The notes below the pieces were generated by a model that did not search any database, had not been told where the DNA came from, and saw nothing but the letters and a program-made list of their open reading frames with translations. This document shows, piece by piece, positions 63,665-64,000 of a stretch of 64,000 bases of DNA (within the stretch, counting starts at the first letter, position 1; every line of letters begins with the position of its first letter). The position numbers and the translations under genes are program-made. The DNA is from Duodenibacillus sp964509205 (lineage in GTDB: Bacteria > Pseudomonadota > Gammaproteobacteria > Burkholderiales > Burkholderiaceae_F), in contig CAZDVW010000006.1 in the NCBI GenBank assembly GCA_964509205.1, forward strand, positions 1 through 64,000. Direction: 5' to 3'.

Positions 63665-64000
63665 TTATCCCGCAAGAACGCTCTTGACAACAGCGCTTAC
63701 GGTTCCCATTTCGGCTTTGCCGGCCAGTTTTTGCTTGGCAACGCCCATGACTTTACCCATGGCAGAAAGGCCAGAAACGCCGAGTTCGGCGGCAACAGCC
63801 TCAATGACCTGACGGATTTCAGCCTCGGTCATCATCGCCGGCATGTAACTTGAAAGGACCGCAATTTCAGCCGATTCCTTGTCCGCAAGATCCGTGCGGC
63901 CGGCCGCCTTGTATTGTTCGACGGAATCCCGACGCTGTTTGATGAGTTTGGAGGCAACGCCGATGACAAGCTCATCGGTCGGAGCGAGTTTTTCATCGAC
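63665..64000 (-). CDS. yqeY: GatB/YqeY domain protein, N-terminus outside the window
   Basis: The last 111 codons of a YqeY protein, reading in from the window edge: LIKQRRDSVEQYKAAGR, LSSYMPAMMTEAEI, then GVSGLSAMGKVMGV and KLAGKAEMGTVSAVV. YqeY resembles the tail domain of GatB and may act on tRNA. It is 13 bases upstream of dnaG; rpsU would be expected further upstream, beyond the edge. Confidence 0.95.
   Translation of the reverse strand, partial: VDEKLAPTDELVIGVASKLIKQRRDSVEQYKAAGRTDLADKESAEIAVLSSYMPAMMTEAEIRQVIEAVAAELGVSGLSAMGKVMGVAKQKLAGKAEMGTVSAVVKSVLAG

Noticed and set aside
1..64000. CRISPR arrays, insertion sequences, prophage genes, rRNA
   Set aside because: Read through for regular spaced repeats, transposase motifs (DDE, HTH) and integrases; none seen.

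Overview
The window looks like a chromosomal segment of a betaproteobacterium, most likely a gut-type member of Burkholderiales close to Sutterellaceae. The clues are yqeY-dnaG-rpoD, rpsP-rimM-trmD-rplS, smc-(zipA-like)-ligA, bamC, pssA/psd, GluQRS and a PuuP-type permease, together with an anaerobe-style [FeFe] hydrogenase. The family assignment is inference; no rRNA is present. Genes are dense, mostly on the minus strand, and most of the window is conserved housekeeping DNA.

Left part (1-22 kb): a partial tRNA-Gly; gluQRS; a lipoprotein; a histone-deacetylase-like amidohydrolase; a Tat-type MltB transglycosylase; a [FeFe] hydrogenase with a rubredoxin tail; tRNA-Leu; a UreE-like protein with a very Cys/His-rich tail; a LysR regulator; the putrescine importer puuP; radA; two tandem lplT lysophospholipid transporters; RNase AM; Hsp33. 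A D-amino-acid cluster follows (threonine-synthase-like enzyme, RidA, DauR-type regulator, divergent D-Thr aldolase/D-Ser dehydratase-like enzyme), then the rpsP-rimM-trmD-rplS operon.

Defence-like island (22.3-30.8 kb): AT-richer DNA inserted between rpsP and ligA. One arm (minus) is a restriction-modification-like operon: a small MTase-like protein, an Eco57I-type methylase, and a GIY-YIG nuclease-SF2 helicase fusion. The methylase is broken at a run of nine G; ten G would restore the frame into its C-terminal part, so it is a strong candidate for phase variation. The other arm (plus) is a PLD-nuclease/SF2-helicase/DUF3427 protein whose stop overlaps the start of a MutT-like Nudix hydrolase. 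This divergent pair is the best candidate for an incompletely described system.

Right part (30.8-64 kb): ligA, a zipA-like gene, smc, prmB, a YheS-type ABC-F protein, YddG exporter, pssA/psd, a SlyD-like PPIase, bamC, accD, a LuxR-type response regulator, a toxin-antitoxin graveyard (dead hicA, intact hicB, HigBA-like remnants), amidase, hybrid histidine kinase, LD-carboxypeptidase, tadA with a long N-terminal extension, Fe-alcohol dehydrogenase, two unrecognised paralogues, SPFH/NfeD pair, YbaL-type antiporter, rpoD, dnaG and a partial yqeY.
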